64,000 nucleotides of DNA from Novosphingobium kaempferiae. GTDB taxonomy: Bacteria; Pseudomonadota; Alphaproteobacteria; Sphingomonadales; Sphingomonadaceae. Shown one piece after another: positions 45,658-54,059 of this stretch; positions within the stretch are counted from its first letter, which is position 1; each line of letters begins with the position of its first letter. The translations under genes and the position numbers were made by a program. The stretch lies in NCBI RefSeq assembly GCF_021227995.1, contig NZ_CP089301.1, positions 2,604,001-2,668,000 on the forward strand, in the 5' to 3' direction. Under the pieces are notes generated by a model, which was given only the letters and a program-made list of their open reading frames with translations, ran no database searches and was not told the origin of the DNA.

Positions 45658-46655
45658 GCGACATTCCTTCGGCCGGGGGCGCCATCAGGCTTTCTTGGAG
45701 GGGCATCGGTGCGGACCGCGCTGCGCAGGGTTGCCGAGCGCGAGCGTGGGTTCATTTCCAGTTCCGCCTCGCCAGGACGCACGCCCTTAGAGACCTGCGC
45801 GAAGGGCGCAGGTGCGACCGCCGTCTGCGGCAAGTGGCGTGACGTGGACTGCCCGGCGCTGCTGGCATCGCGCAGGAAGCGCTTCACCTTGCGGTCCTCG
45901 AGGCTGTGGAACGTCACCACCGCCAGCCGCCCGCCGTCACGCAGCAGTTCCTCCGACGCATCCAGCGCGGCGTCGAGCTCGTCCAGTTCTCCGTTCACGT
46001 GGATGCGGATCGCCTGGAACGTGCGGATCGCCGGATCCTTGGGCGCGCTGTTGCCCTTGTAGGCAGGGTTGTAGCCGAGCGCCTTGCGCACCACGCGGGC
46101 AAGATCGCCGGTGGTCGCCAGCGGACGCGCCGCCACGATCGCGCGGGCGACGCGGCGCGACTGGCGCTCCTCGCCGTAGAGGTAGAGCACGTCGGCAATC
46201 TCCGCCTCGTCCGCCTCGTTCACGAAGTCGGCGGCGGAAAGCCCGTCCTGGCTCATGCGCATGTCGAGCGGCCCGTCCGAGCCGAACGCGAAACCGCGCC
46301 CTGCCTGATCGAGCTGCATAGAGGACACGCCGATGTCCATTACCACGCCGTCAACCTTGTCGATCCCTGCGTCTCCAAGGCCTTCGACCATTTCGGAGAA
46401 GCGGCGCGGGTGCAACACGAGTCGCGGCGGATTTCCGGCCAGTTCCGGCCATTTCCCCGGATTGTTTTGCACAGCCGCTATGGCATCGGGATCGCGGTCG
46501 AACGCATGCACCGTCGCGCCCGCGTCCAGCAGGCGGCGCGTGTAGCCGCCGGCGCCCAGCGTCGCGTCGACGATGAGGTCGCCGCCCCGGGGGTTCAGGG
46601 CGGCGACCACCTCCTCAAGGAGCACGGGGATATGGGGCTGGTCAGGGGTACTCAC
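45654..46655 (-). CDS. rsmH: 16S rRNA (cytosine(1402)-N(4))-methyltransferase
   Basis: S-adenosylmethionine-dependent enzyme of 333 residues (MraW) that methylates C1402 in the ribosomal P site. [13 protein letters not shown] opens the protein. The SAM motif [14 protein letters not shown] is at 30-43, [14 protein letters not shown] is the catalytic-core signature, and [18 protein letters not shown] is the C-terminal one. It overlaps mraZ and ftsL by four bases. Confidence 0.97.
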   Translation of the reverse strand: MSTPDQPHIPVLLEEVVAALNPRGGDLIVDATLGAGGYTRRLLDAGATVHAFDRDPDAIAAVQNNPGKWPELAGNPPRLVLHPRRFSEMVEGLGDAGIDKVDGVVMDIGVSSMQLDQAGRGFAFGSDGPLDMRMSQDGLSAADFVNEADEAEIADVLYLYGEERQSRRVARAIVAARPLATTGDLARVVRKALGYNPAYKGNSAPKDPAIRTFQAIRIHVNGELDELDAALDASEELLRDGGRLAVVTFHSLEDRKVKRFLRDASSAGQSTSRHLPQTAVAPAPFAQVSKGVRPGEAELEMNPRSRSATLRSAVRTDAPPRKPDGAPGRRNVA

Positions 46656-47158
46656 GACTTCTTCGCTTTCGAAGTTTCGGCTTCCTGCATCGAACGGCAG
46701 GTGGCGATGACGGCCTCGAACGCGGGGTCTTCGGCGTGCTTGTAGAGTTCTTCGGGGTTCCAGATCAGGATGCCGGTGCGACCAACGCCCTGGAAGTAGA
46801 GCTGGTCGTCCAGCGCGGCGAGACCGGCGAGCGCTTCCGGCATGGTGAAGCGGCCGCTGCCGTCGAAGGGCACCTGCTGGTAATTGTAGAGCTGCATCGC
46901 GCGGCTATCGCGATTGAAGGGCTTTCCGGCAGTGTCCGCACGCACCTGCTCGGCATCGAGCTGCGTCTCGAAATCGTCGACGCGCGAAAGGCCGAAACCG
47001 ACGAGGCATTTCCACTCAGGGTGCTTGGCTAGGCACAGCACGTCCTTGCCGCTGGAATCACGGACCGGCGAGCGAAGCTCCTTGGGCAGCACGAAGCGGT
47101 TCTTGTCGCGCAGAAGCGAGAAGCCCGGTCCGCTGTAGATGTATGGCTGCCCCGCCAT
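46652..47158 (-). CDS. mraZ: transcriptional regulator MraZ
   Basis: DNA-binding protein of 168 residues made of two AbrB-like SpoVT domains, each with a DxxxR-type centre ([15 protein letters not shown] and [19 protein letters not shown]). In E. coli it represses its own dcw promoter. The first repeat has RDKNR where other MraZ proteins usually have DxKGR. The start at 47158 ([12 protein letters not shown]) matches the family N-terminus, with a poor ribosome site. It is the first gene of the dcw cluster. A possible operator array lies at 47295-47336. Confidence 0.93.
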   Translation of the reverse strand: MAGQPYIYSGPGFSLLRDKNRFVLPKELRSPVRDSSGKDVLCLAKHPEWKCLVGFGLSRVDDFETQLDAEQVRADTAGKPFNRDSRAMQLYNYQQVPFDGSGRFTMPEALAGLAALDDQLYFQGVGRTGILIWNPEELYKHAEDPAFEAVIATCRSMQEAETSKAKKS

Positions 47159-47287
47159 GACTGTCCGCAATCGCCCCAAAGTTGCCGTCTCGGAACATGA
47201 AGAGCCCCGCACCCGGCGACGCACATGCGCCAGGGCCCGCACCCGCAGCGGGCACGGCAGGAATCAGCCTTTCCGATTGACAGTGGT

Positions 47288-47336
47288 TCTATAACGGGAA
47301 GACCGGGGATTAAAGGGAAATGTGGGGATCGGTGGG
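47288..47336 (-). promoter_or_regulatory. candidate mraZ promoter with MraZ-box-like GGG array
   Basis: A -10-like TATAGA (47288-47293, minus strand) lies about 130 bases before mraZ. Next to it, GGG triplets occur on the plus strand with a base before each: CGGG at 47295, CGGG at 47304, AGGG at 47314, TGGG at 47323 and TGGG at 47333. The spacing is 9, 10, 9 and 10 bases, close to one DNA turn. E. coli MraZ binds TGGG-type repeats of about 10-base period. The orientation here is opposite to the gene. I see nothing else in the 47159-47493 gap. Confidence 0.45.
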
Positions 47337-47493
47337 CATTTATGCGCCGAAATGCGCGATTTGCGGCGAAGCGTCACTACCGGAACGCGCCGGTCATAGC
47401 CTGAGATCTAAAAAGCAGCTTTGAAAAGCATCGGTTTTCTGCGGCTTTGACGGTAATCCCGCGCCATCCCCGGTTTTTCACCGGGCATCCCCG

Positions 47494-48297
47494 TCAGGCC
47501 CCGGAACGCGCCGAAACACCCAGCTTCCGCAGCAGATCGACCAGAGCTGCCTTCCGAGGGACGATTTCCGTCGAATCCTCAGGATTTTCGAGCACTGCAG
47601 CGTCAGCAACCGCGACGATCCGCCCCTTGCCCGCCACGCAGTCGGCGACGAGTCCGCCCTCTTCGATCTGGCACCGGGCAACCACATCCCCGGCTTTCCC
47701 CACCCCGGTCCCGCTTTTCCCCGAAGCGGAGAATCGCCCCGGCAGGTTCACCGGCACCGCGCCTTGCAGACGCTCTCCGGCAGGCTGGGCATCATCGAAC
47801 TCCAGCAACAGGCCCCAGCGCGTGAGGATCGGGGAGAGCATCGCGATATCCTGCGGTCGCCGGGGATCACCGATCGGAAACAGGGAATGCGCGGTAAGCA
47901 TGGGATCGACGAAGAGCAGCACGCGCCCTCCGCGCTGCACCCAGGCATCGAGGGCGGCATTCTCCTGCGGGGTCAGCGGCCTTGGCTGTGCAAGGACGAG
48001 CACGGCGCCCTGAGGCAGCGGCAATGCGCCTGTCGCATCCGCCAGCGCGTCGAGCGAGATGACACGCCCCTGATCGCGCAGGGCATCCAGCGCCCAGTGC
48101 GCGGGGCCAGTGTCGGCGAGCAGGCCCTTGATGTCCGCGCTCTCGTTCCAGGCGATCGGCAGGCTGGAATAGAGGCCGATCGTCTCCTTGCCCTGCTCCT
48201 GCACCGATGGCGCGCTCGCGTCGCCCTGCCCGCAGGCGGCGAGCAGCAGGGTTAGCAGTAGCGAAAGATCAGGGCGCGGTCTGCGCCGCCGGCTCAC
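47494..48297 (-). CDS. lipoprotein with Gldg/DUF4350-like domain
   Basis: Predicted lipoprotein of 267 residues starting at GTG (48297), 29 bases inside the end of the preceding gene. A basic start (SRRRRPRPD) leads to a hydrophobic core and lipobox LAAC near residue 22. The body resembles the GATase-like periplasmic domain of gliding/ABC-associated (Gldg, DUF4350) proteins: GAVLVLAQPRPLTPQENAAL then WVQRGGRVLLFVDP. A late KGRIVAVADAAVLEN segment fits the same fold. No ABC transporter genes adjoin it, which is unusual for this group. Role unknown. Confidence 0.65.
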   Translation of the reverse strand: MSRRRRPRPDLSLLLTLLLAACGQGDASAPSVQEQGKETIGLYSSLPIAWNESADIKGLLADTGPAHWALDALRDQGRVISLDALADATGALPLPQGAVLVLAQPRPLTPQENAALDAWVQRGGRVLLFVDPMLTAHSLFPIGDPRRPQDIAMLSPILTRWGLLLEFDDAQPAGERLQGAVPVNLPGRFSASGKSGTGVGKAGDVVARCQIEEGGLVADCVAGKGRIVAVADAAVLENPEDSTEIVPRKAALVDLLRKLGVSARSGA

Positions 48298-48634
48298 CGG
48301 TCATCTCCATGCCGGGGGCGGCAGAGGTTGACGGCGACGGCGTCGGGCTGGGATCGGCGGCAGGCACGACCCCGATGTCGGCAAGCGGATCGCTCGCCGC
48401 CTTGGTCGGCTTGGCGTCTACCGCGACGACATCCTGAATCGGATCCGGGGCGTCGTTGACGCGCAGCCGATCGCGGATGACATTGGCGAGGCCCACGATC
48501 AGCAGCATCGCGCAGAGGCCGAACAGGCCGATCTGCAGGCGATAGACGGCCTGCGAGCGCAATTCGCGAGCGGTGGGCGGCGCGAAGTGCTGCGCCGCTT
48601 TCAGGGGTTCAAGGATAATGGGCGACTCGATCAT
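48269..48634 (-). CDS. single-pass membrane protein of unknown function
   Basis: Protein of 121 residues with a polar N-terminus of about 35 residues, one membrane helix (IGLFGLCAMLLIVGLANVI, residues 35-53) and a Pro/Ser/Ala-rich C-terminal tail. No family recognised. It overlaps the lipoprotein gene by 29 bases and starts 39 bases after cysK, so the three may be co-transcribed. The overlap suggests the two products act together. Confidence 0.6.
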   Translation of the reverse strand: MIESPIILEPLKAAQHFAPPTARELRSQAVYRLQIGLFGLCAMLLIVGLANVIRDRLRVNDAPDPIQDVVAVDAKPTKAASDPLADIGVVPAADPSPTPSPSTSAAPGMEMTGEPAAQTAP

Positions 48635-48673
48635 ATAGGCGGACGATTTCCTGCCATCTGTGACCCGTTTACA

Positions 48674-49699
48674 TCACCTTGCCAGCCAAGGGAAGACCGG
48701 CAGTTTCTTCGCTTCCAGCCAGTCGGCATTGTAGAGCGAGGACAGGTAGCGGAAGCCGGTGTCGCACAGGATCGTCGCGACGCGCGGATCCTCGCGCCCT
48801 TCGGTCACCAGCTTGCGGCCGAGCTCCACCGCGCCCGCAACGTTGATGCCGGACGACAGGCCAAGGCACAGCCCTTCCTCGCTCAGCAGGCGGCGCACCC
48901 ATTCGAGACCGTCTTCGTCCGAGATGCGGAACTGCGTGTCGATCGGCGCGCCTTCGAGGTTCGCGGTGATGCGGCCCTGGCCGATGCCCTCGGCCACCGA
49001 ATTGCCCTCGGCCTTGAGTTCGCCATGAGCGTAGTAGTTGTAGAGCGCCGCGCCGTGGGGGTCGGTCAGGGCGACGACGATGTTCTCGTCGAAGGCCTTG
49101 AGGCCCATGCCGGTGCCAGCGATGGTGCCCCCGGTGCCCGCCGCGCAGGTGAAGCCGTCGATGCGGCCGCCCATCTGCTCCCAGATCTCGACTGCGGTCG
49201 ATTCGATGTGCGCCTTGCGGTTGGCGATGTTGTCGAACTGGTTGGCCCAGATCGCGCCCTCGGTCTCCTCGGCCAGACGGCGCGAGGTGTGGACGAAGTG
49301 CCCGGGGTTCGAGAACGGCGCGGCAGGTACCAGCACCAGCTCGGCGCCGAGCGCGCGCAGGGTGTCCATCTTCTCGCGCGACTGTGTCTCGGGCATGACG
49401 ATGACGGTCTTGTAGCCCAGCGCATTGGCGACGAGCGCGAGGCCGATGCCGGTGTTGCCCGCCGTGCCTTCGACGATGGTGCCACCGGGCTGGAGCAGGC
49501 CCTTCTCCTCGGCATCGCGCACGATCCACAGGGCCGCGCGGTCCTTCACCGAGGCGCCGGGGTTGGCGAATTCGCACTTGCCCCAGATCTCGCAGCCTGC
49601 GGCTTCGCTCGGTCCTTCGAGCAGGACCAGTGGCGTGTTGCCGATCAGGTCGAGGGTGGAGGCACGGGGTTGCGGGGCAGAGGCCAAAGTCGCGGTCAT
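48674..49699 (-). CDS. cysK: cysteine synthase A
   Basis: PLP enzyme of 341 residues that makes cysteine from O-acetylserine and sulfide. K52 in FANPGASVKDRA binds PLP. GTAGNTGIGLALVA is the asparagine loop that holds the substrate carboxylate, and CAAGTGGTIAGTGMGLK binds the phosphate. The EFANPGASVKDR form is that of the CysK group also common in proteobacteria outside the enterics. The ATG at 49699 was chosen by homology. It lies downstream of the ferredoxin gene by 75 bases. Confidence 0.93.
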   Translation of the reverse strand: MTATLASAPQPRASTLDLIGNTPLVLLEGPSEAAGCEIWGKCEFANPGASVKDRAALWIVRDAEEKGLLQPGGTIVEGTAGNTGIGLALVANALGYKTVIVMPETQSREKMDTLRALGAELVLVPAAPFSNPGHFVHTSRRLAEETEGAIWANQFDNIANRKAHIESTAVEIWEQMGGRIDGFTCAAGTGGTIAGTGMGLKAFDENIVVALTDPHGAALYNYYAHGELKAEGNSVAEGIGQGRITANLEGAPIDTQFRISDEDGLEWVRRLLSEEGLCLGLSSGINVAGAVELGRKLVTEGREDPRVATILCDTGFRYLSSLYNADWLEAKKLPVFPWLAR

Positions 49700-49774
49700 G
49701 GCGCGACAGTTAGGAAGCCCGGGCCGATGGCGCAAATGATTTGCGCCATCGGCCGCACGATTCAGATCTTCAGG

Positions 49775-50092
49775 TCAATCTTCCGGCGCGATCGTGACCT
49801 TGAGGCCTTCGAGGTCCGCCGTGACCGGCACCTGGCACGACAGGCGCGAGTATTCGTTGCGGTGGTCCGAGCTGTCGAGCAGGTCGTTCTCGTCCTCGCT
49901 CATGCTCGGCAGCTTGTCCATGAAGGCCGGGTCGATGAAGACGTGGCAGGTCGCGCAGGAACAGCAGCCGCCGCACAGCGCCAGCAGTTCGTCGAAGCCG
50001 TCGTCGCGGATCACTTCCATGAGCGTCCGACCCTCGGGCGCGTCCACGTTCTTCTCTTCACCCGAATGGTTGACGACGATGATCTGCGGCAT
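49775..50092 (-). CDS. 2Fe-2S ferredoxin (adrenodoxin/putidaredoxin type)
   Basis: Ferredoxin of 105 residues. Cluster ligands are C40, C46, C49 and C86 (C-x5-C-x2-C...C); C43 and C44 are extra. The [19 protein letters not shown] segment and [18 protein letters not shown] ending are typical of adrenodoxin-type proteins that serve P450s, ring-hydroxylating oxygenases or iron-sulfur assembly. No P450 or reductase gene is beside it, so the partner is unknown. Confidence 0.92.
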   Translation of the reverse strand: MPQIIVVNHSGEEKNVDAPEGRTLMEVIRDDGFDELLALCGGCCSCATCHVFIDPAFMDKLPSMSEDENDLLDSSDHRNEYSRLSCQVPVTADLEGLKVTIAPED

Positions 50093-50200
50093 GGTTCTCG
50101 ATTCCCCTTGTGATACACCCTGTATCGTATTTGTCTTGGTATGCGGACTTGCCTCAGGCTGCTAAGGGCTGCAACCCCCTTTTGCAAGGTAGCGAAAATC

Positions 50201-50818
50201 ATGGGTTTGACCGCAGACGAACTTCGCTTTGGCCTCGACGAAATCGGCCGCCGGGAGCCCGCCATCGCGCGTGCGATCGAAGTGGCCGGCTACCCCGAGC
50301 CACGCATCCGCGCCACCGGCTACGCCACGCTCTTGCGCACCATCGTCGGCCAGCAGGTGAGCGTCGCCGCGGCGGCTTCGGTATGGGCCAAGCTGGAGGC
50401 GCTGCTGGGCGAGACGATCGCGCCCGAGGCCCTGCTCGCCGCCGAGTTCGACGCGCTGCGCGGCTGCGGCCTGTCCCGCCAGAAGCAGGGCTATGCCCGC
50501 TCGCTGTGCGAGCTGGTCGTCGCCGGCAGCCTCGACCTCGACGCCCTGCCCGCCGACGACGAGGAGGCCATCGCCCAGCTCGTGCAGATCAAGGGCATCG
50601 GCCGCTGGTCTGCGGAGATCTACCTCCTCTTCGCCGAGGGCCGCCCCGACATCTGGCCGGCGGGCGACCTTGCGGTGCAGGTCGGCCTCGGCAAGCTCCT
50701 CGGCCTTCCCGAACGACCGAGCGAGAAGCACACCCGCGAACTTGCCGAAAGCTGGCGCCCGCACCGGGGCGCGGCGGCGATCTTCACCTGGCACTGCTAC
50801 AACAACCCGGCGCTCTAG
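50201..50818 (+). CDS. DNA-3-methyladenine glycosylase II family protein
   Basis: DNA repair glycosylase of 205 residues, AlkA-like without the N-terminal domain. The helix-hairpin-helix element is about residues 124-145 (IAQLVQIKGIGRWSAEIYLL), followed by catalytic Asp156 in WPAGDLAVQ. It removes alkylated bases such as 3-methyladenine. The ATG at 50201 has AAGG about 10 bases before it. It is transcribed divergently from the ferredoxin gene. Confidence 0.9.
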   Translation: MGLTADELRFGLDEIGRREPAIARAIEVAGYPEPRIRATGYATLLRTIVGQQVSVAAAASVWAKLEALLGETIAPEALLAAEFDALRGCGLSRQKQGYARSLCELVVAGSLDLDALPADDEEAIAQLVQIKGIGRWSAEIYLLFAEGRPDIWPAGDLAVQVGLGKLLGLPERPSEKHTRELAESWRPHRGAAAIFTWHCYNNPAL

Positions 50819-50833
50819 GGGCGCTCCGGCATA

Positions 50834-50911
50834 CAAGGCGACACGAGGTTTACACGGTTTACACGGTCCAGAGGGGGAACCTGTTCCCTTGGGGCCGGGA
50901 GTGTCGCCTTG
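50834..50911. repeat. nested palindrome downstream of the glycosylase gene
   Basis: Outer arms CAAGGCGACAC (50834-50844) and GTGTCGCCTTG (50901-50911) are perfect 11-mers. Inside are two tandem copies of GGTTTACAC (50847-50864) and an inner palindrome GGGAAC-CT-GTTCCC (50875-50888). No T-run. The rest of the gap up to 51085 shows nothing I recognise. Confidence 0.8.
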
Positions 50912-51085
50912 TGCCGCGCAGGGTGTCGTCTTGCGTTTCGCGCAACGGGAGGCGAAGGGTTGAACGACAGGGCGGCGAGGCTGGGGCATGGCTTTGTATT
51001 ACTCTGCCGCCGGTGATGTAGGAAAGCGGACGATCCAGCCGCTTGGGAGCAAAGGCCGTCTGGCGGCTTACGCCCCATTGCGGAC

Positions 51086-51511
51086 ATGAGGCCATCAGTC
51101 CAAGCTATAGGAATGGCTCATCCCAACGACAAACAACAGCGCATGGAAGTCCGCCGATCTATAGGCAATAGGAAGGCGCCGGGGCCGTTTGTCGCACCTT
51201 ACCATCGGGGCCCTGACTATCTGATCGCTCATGCTTGCTTTGATTGCCGAAAGGCTTGGAAGCGTTCCGGCGACCGGGACCATAGTTGTCCTCAGTGCGG
51301 AAAAGCGCTGGCCCTAATGGGTCGCACCTTTCGTACACCGGCAAAACGCGAAGATGACCAATGGGAAAAAGTTCGCAGGTTATGGGAAGCCGGGTTTCGT
51401 TTCTGGAGCTATCGGAGCTTTCCCGATGCAGAGCCATTCCCCCGCCAACTTTGTGAAGTTGATGCCTTCATTGCGCGGAACATTGAACATCCGATGAGAA
51501 TTAAAACGTAA
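51086..51511 (+). CDS. conserved hypothetical protein with zinc ribbon
   Basis: Protein of up to 141 residues. Two cysteine pairs, HACFDCRKAWK and HSCPQCGKALA, form a likely zinc ribbon in the middle. The C-terminal part, KREDDQWEKVRRLWEAGFRF, resembles a widespread bacterial hypothetical family with the same ribbon. Alternative starts are 51113 and 51143, none with a good ribosome site. Codon use is less GC-biased at third positions than in neighbouring genes, pointing to recent transfer. Function unknown; no neighbour suggests one. Confidence 0.65.
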   Translation: MRPSVQAIGMAHPNDKQQRMEVRRSIGNRKAPGPFVAPYHRGPDYLIAHACFDCRKAWKRSGDRDHSCPQCGKALALMGRTFRTPAKREDDQWEKVRRLWEAGFRFWSYRSFPDAEPFPRQLCEVDAFIARNIEHPMRIKT

Positions 51512-51641
51512 GTCAGCTTCCTATCCCGACCCGCCGATTTCCGCGTTTCCGTTCACGCTCCAAAATGGTCATAGCTGATTAACCTAATCGCAATGGCAGA
51601 TCGCCACTTTGAAAGCTTAAGAGTGGCAGCAGCTTAGTGGA

Positions 51642-52124
51642 ATGCACATGTCAGCGACCAACCCGACACTTGAAGAGTTGCGCCTCCTGCATGCCCTTTC
51701 CAATGTTTGCGATCAATACATGCCCGGGGGATGGGAGTACGTGAATTATGAGGGTTTCGGCGCAGGTCGTTATGGCGTCGAAATGTTGGCCGAATATGGC
51801 CTCCTCCTGCACGATCCTTCTTTCGGAGGGGAATGGACGACAAGAGGAATAATTATCCGCGAGCAACACGCTATCGACAGCGGCAATTACGAGAAAATAA
51901 AGCAAGAATATCTTTTAGACAAAGGCGTGCCATTAAGGCGCATTACGGGGCGCGATAACACAGATTATGCGCGAAACTCTGAAAGCCGTTGTTTCATCGC
52001 TGACCATCAGAATTTTGAAAAAATGCGCGTTACCCTTGATCGTCAAGGGAGATTTGGGCGAATTATCGTAGCGATAGGTTTGACGGTGCTGCTTATGCAG
52101 TGCTTTCGCAGTGGTTGGCTTTAA
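51642..52124 (+). CDS. hypothetical protein with C-terminal membrane segment (AT-rich, probably acquired)
   Basis: Protein of 160 residues. The N-terminal 120 residues look soluble (LEELRLLHALSNVCDQYMPG, then EYGLLLHDPSFGGEWTTRG), and a single hydrophobic segment lies near residues 142-155 (IIVAIGLTVLLMQC). No family recognised. Codon use is clearly AT-richer than the rest of the window. The ATG pair (MHM) has only GTGGA nearby as ribosome site. With the zinc-ribbon gene it forms a 1-kb island between an 11-mer palindrome and a family D repeat. Confidence 0.55.
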   Translation: MHMSATNPTLEELRLLHALSNVCDQYMPGGWEYVNYEGFGAGRYGVEMLAEYGLLLHDPSFGGEWTTRGIIIREQHAIDSGNYEKIKQEYLLDKGVPLRRITGRDNTDYARNSESRCFIADHQNFEKMRVTLDRQGRFGRIIVAIGLTVLLMQCFRSGWL

Positions 52125-52146
52125 ACGTCCGCTCTCCACCCAAACC

Positions 52147-52251
52147 CGTCGCCCCTGCGAAGGCAGGGGCCCATCCCAACTTGGTCGCCTCGCCGTGAGC
52201 ACGGTGCCGTGGCGATGGACCTGATAGACCCCTGTCTTCGCAGGGGCGACG
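52147..52251. repeat. large palindromic repeat, family D copy 2
   Basis: Inverted arms 52147-52169 and 52229-52251 (23 bases, one mismatch) with the core CGCCCCTGCGAAGGCAGGGG and a 59-base middle. The middle shares CGCCGTGAG with copy 1 at 3013. A further CCCAGCCTTCGCGGGAACAA half-site lies near 52305. Confidence 0.88.
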
Positions 52252-52346
52252 ATCTTTGAGTTGGGCAGGGATTCATCCCAGCCATCAATAAAGCAGCGTA
52301 ACCGTCCCAGCCTTCGCGGGAACAACGCCTCCCCCGAACTCACACA

Positions 52347-52378
52347 CAAAAACGCGGGACCGCATCGCAGCCCCGCGT
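52347..52378 (-). terminator. Rho-independent terminator of the OmpA-like gene
   Basis: On the minus strand the 7-bp stem ACGCGGG/CCCGCGT (with GCTGCGATGCGGT-type loop) is followed by a T-run (plus-strand A-run 52348-52351). It begins about 44 bases after the stop codon at 52422. Confidence 0.75.
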
Positions 52379-52421
52379 CCTTGTTCCGTAAGGTCAGGCC
52401 CGGAGGCCCGTCCCGTTCGTC

Positions 52422-53300
52422 TTACAGACCGTCGACGGCCTTGCTGACGAGGATGTTCACCGCGACGCGGCGGTTCTGCGCCTTGCCTTCCTCGGTGGTG
52501 TTGTCGGCCATCGGGTCGGCCTCGGACATGCCGGTCGGGGTCAGCATGCGGTAGGGCTTCCAGTGGCAGGCCTGCTGCAGGTAGTTCACGACCTTGCTGG
52601 CGCGCTTCTCGGAGAGGACCTGGTTGAAGTCCGGGTTGCCGGTGGAGTCGGTGTAGCCGACGACCAGCAGCAGCGCGTTGTCCATGCCCTCGGCCTGGCT
52701 GGCGGCCTGGCACAGGCTGGCCTTGCCCTCTTCCGACAGGACGGCCTTGCCGGTGTCGAAGTTGACGTTGGTCGTGCTCTTGATGTTGTACTGGTCGATG
52801 TCGCCCATACGGCTGCGCAGCGCGTCGGTCGCGGCGGTCTGCTCAGCGAAGCGCTGGTCGGTGCCGTTGTGGATCATCGACGCGGTCTTGAGATCCTTGC
52901 CCGTAAGCTTGATCGAGCTGGCCAGCAGGCCGCCGCCCGACTGCAGCGTCTTGACGGTGACCGGCAGGCCGTTGAGCAGCGAGGTCGCGGCGAGCTTGCT
53001 GCTGTTCAGGCCGAACAGGCCCTTGGTCGCGGTGATCTTGGTGGCGTCGTCGATCACGACGACGGTCTTGCTGCCACCCTCGCCGGTCACCTGGATCTTG
53101 TCGCCGCTGCGTGCGGAGATGATGCCCTTCACCTCAGGCCCTGCGGCCAGCGTCGAACGATCCGGGCTGGTGTCGGAAACGGTGACGGCAAGGTCACCGT
53201 CGGCCTGCGACTGCGCCTGTGCGGCGACGCCGACCGATGCTGCGCCCGAAAGCGCGGCAGCCAGCAAGAGAACTTTCGGGCTCTTGGAAATGAGATTCAT
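52422..53300 (-). CDS. OmpA-family outer membrane protein
   Basis: Protein of 292 residues with a signal peptide (about 1-31). The middle has a beta-rich DUF5666-like region (GIISARSGDKIQVTGEGGSK through about 120). The C-terminal OmpA-like peptidoglycan-binding domain (about 172-285) shows NVNFDTGKAVLS, VVGYTDSTGNPDFNQVLSEK with RA next, and AQNRRVAVNIL. It probably links the outer membrane or periplasm to peptidoglycan. AAGGAG is 8-13 bases before the ATG. Single gene with its own terminator (52347). Confidence 0.9.
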   Translation of the reverse strand: MNLISKSPKVLLLAAALSGAASVGVAAQAQSQADGDLAVTVSDTSPDRSTLAAGPEVKGIISARSGDKIQVTGEGGSKTVVVIDDATKITATKGLFGLNSSKLAATSLLNGLPVTVKTLQSGGGLLASSIKLTGKDLKTASMIHNGTDQRFAEQTAATDALRSRMGDIDQYNIKSTTNVNFDTGKAVLSEEGKASLCQAASQAEGMDNALLLVVGYTDSTGNPDFNQVLSEKRASKVVNYLQQACHWKPYRMLTPTGMSEADPMADNTTEEGKAQNRRVAVNILVSKAVDGL

Positions 53301-53721
53301 TGCGATACTCCTTCAAACTCGAACAGTCGGGCCTGCAGATCGCAGCTTCTCGTCAGACCACCGGACCCGCATCGCGCGCCCTGTGGCCGGAACCCCCATC
53401 CATCTGGTTTCGTAAGTTGTGCGGCATGGAAACTGCACCTGAAGACCGTGGACCTTCTGCCTGTTCAGAGTAACCTTGCGGGCAGATGAACGCGCCTATG
53501 CAGGGGTATCGTTCTGCCGCTCATTGGAGCGCATCTTGCGACGAACCGTTGCGGACTGCACCATGGCAAGGACCGGGCATGTACTCGTGGAATCCACCTG
53601 CGGAATTTGGAGGAGATCTTTGTTTTTTAAGTCGTTATTTCATGGCGCAACGATCCATGTTTTCAAACGTTATTGAAAAATAAGCGAAAGCGCTGCGCCC
53701 GGAACTGCAGCATGCCCGACC
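53301..53721. other. 421-base gap without a convincing gene
   Basis: This gap between the OmpA-like start and the phhB stop turns AT-rich toward its right half (53590-53700). It holds the OmpA ribosome site. A 65-codon open frame (53486-53683, plus) has neither a good ribosome site nor host-like codon bias. A short AGCG/CGCT stem with a TATTTTT tail on the minus strand (near 53678-53697) could end phhB transcription. Nothing else is recognisable. Confidence 0.6.
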
Positions 53722-54012
53722 TCAGCGAATACCCTCGATGAATCGGGCCATCGCCACGTCCCGCTCGCTCAGACCGTCTGCATCGTGCGTCGTCAGGGTG
53801 ATCCTGACCGTGCTGTAGACGTTGAACCACTCCGGGTGATGATCCGCCTTGTCGGCATAAAGCGCCACGCGGGTCATGAAGCCGAACGCCTCGTTGAAAT
53901 CGGCGAACTTCAGTTCCGTCTCGATGGCGAGGCTGTCTTCGCGCAGGTTCCAGCTGGGCAGCTCGGCAAGGGCGGCATCGCGCTCGGCATCGGTGAGGCG
54001 GGCAATAGGCAT
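53722..54012 (-). CDS. phhB: 4a-hydroxytetrahydrobiopterin dehydratase
   Basis: Pterin-4a-carbinolamine dehydratase of 96 residues that recycles the pterin cofactor after aromatic amino acid hydroxylation. The active-site motif HHPEW (in [18 protein letters not shown]) and the preceding [15 protein letters not shown] are diagnostic. The start at 54012 has AAGGAG 8 bases upstream. No phenylalanine hydroxylase gene is nearby; many bacteria carry this gene alone. It diverges from ccmA across 47 bases. Confidence 0.93.
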   Translation of the reverse strand: MPIARLTDAERDAALAELPSWNLREDSLAIETELKFADFNEAFGFMTRVALYADKADHHPEWFNVYSTVRITLTTHDADGLSERDVAMARFIEGIR

Positions 54013-54059
54013 TTGGCTCTCCTTGGCAGGTCGAGCCGTTTCCCCTATCGCTCCCGCCC

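Noticed and set aside
53486..53683. 65-codon plus-strand open frame in the OmpA-phhB gap
   Set aside because: Poor ribosome site, codon use unlike the host, and no recognisable family; could be revisited with small-protein data.
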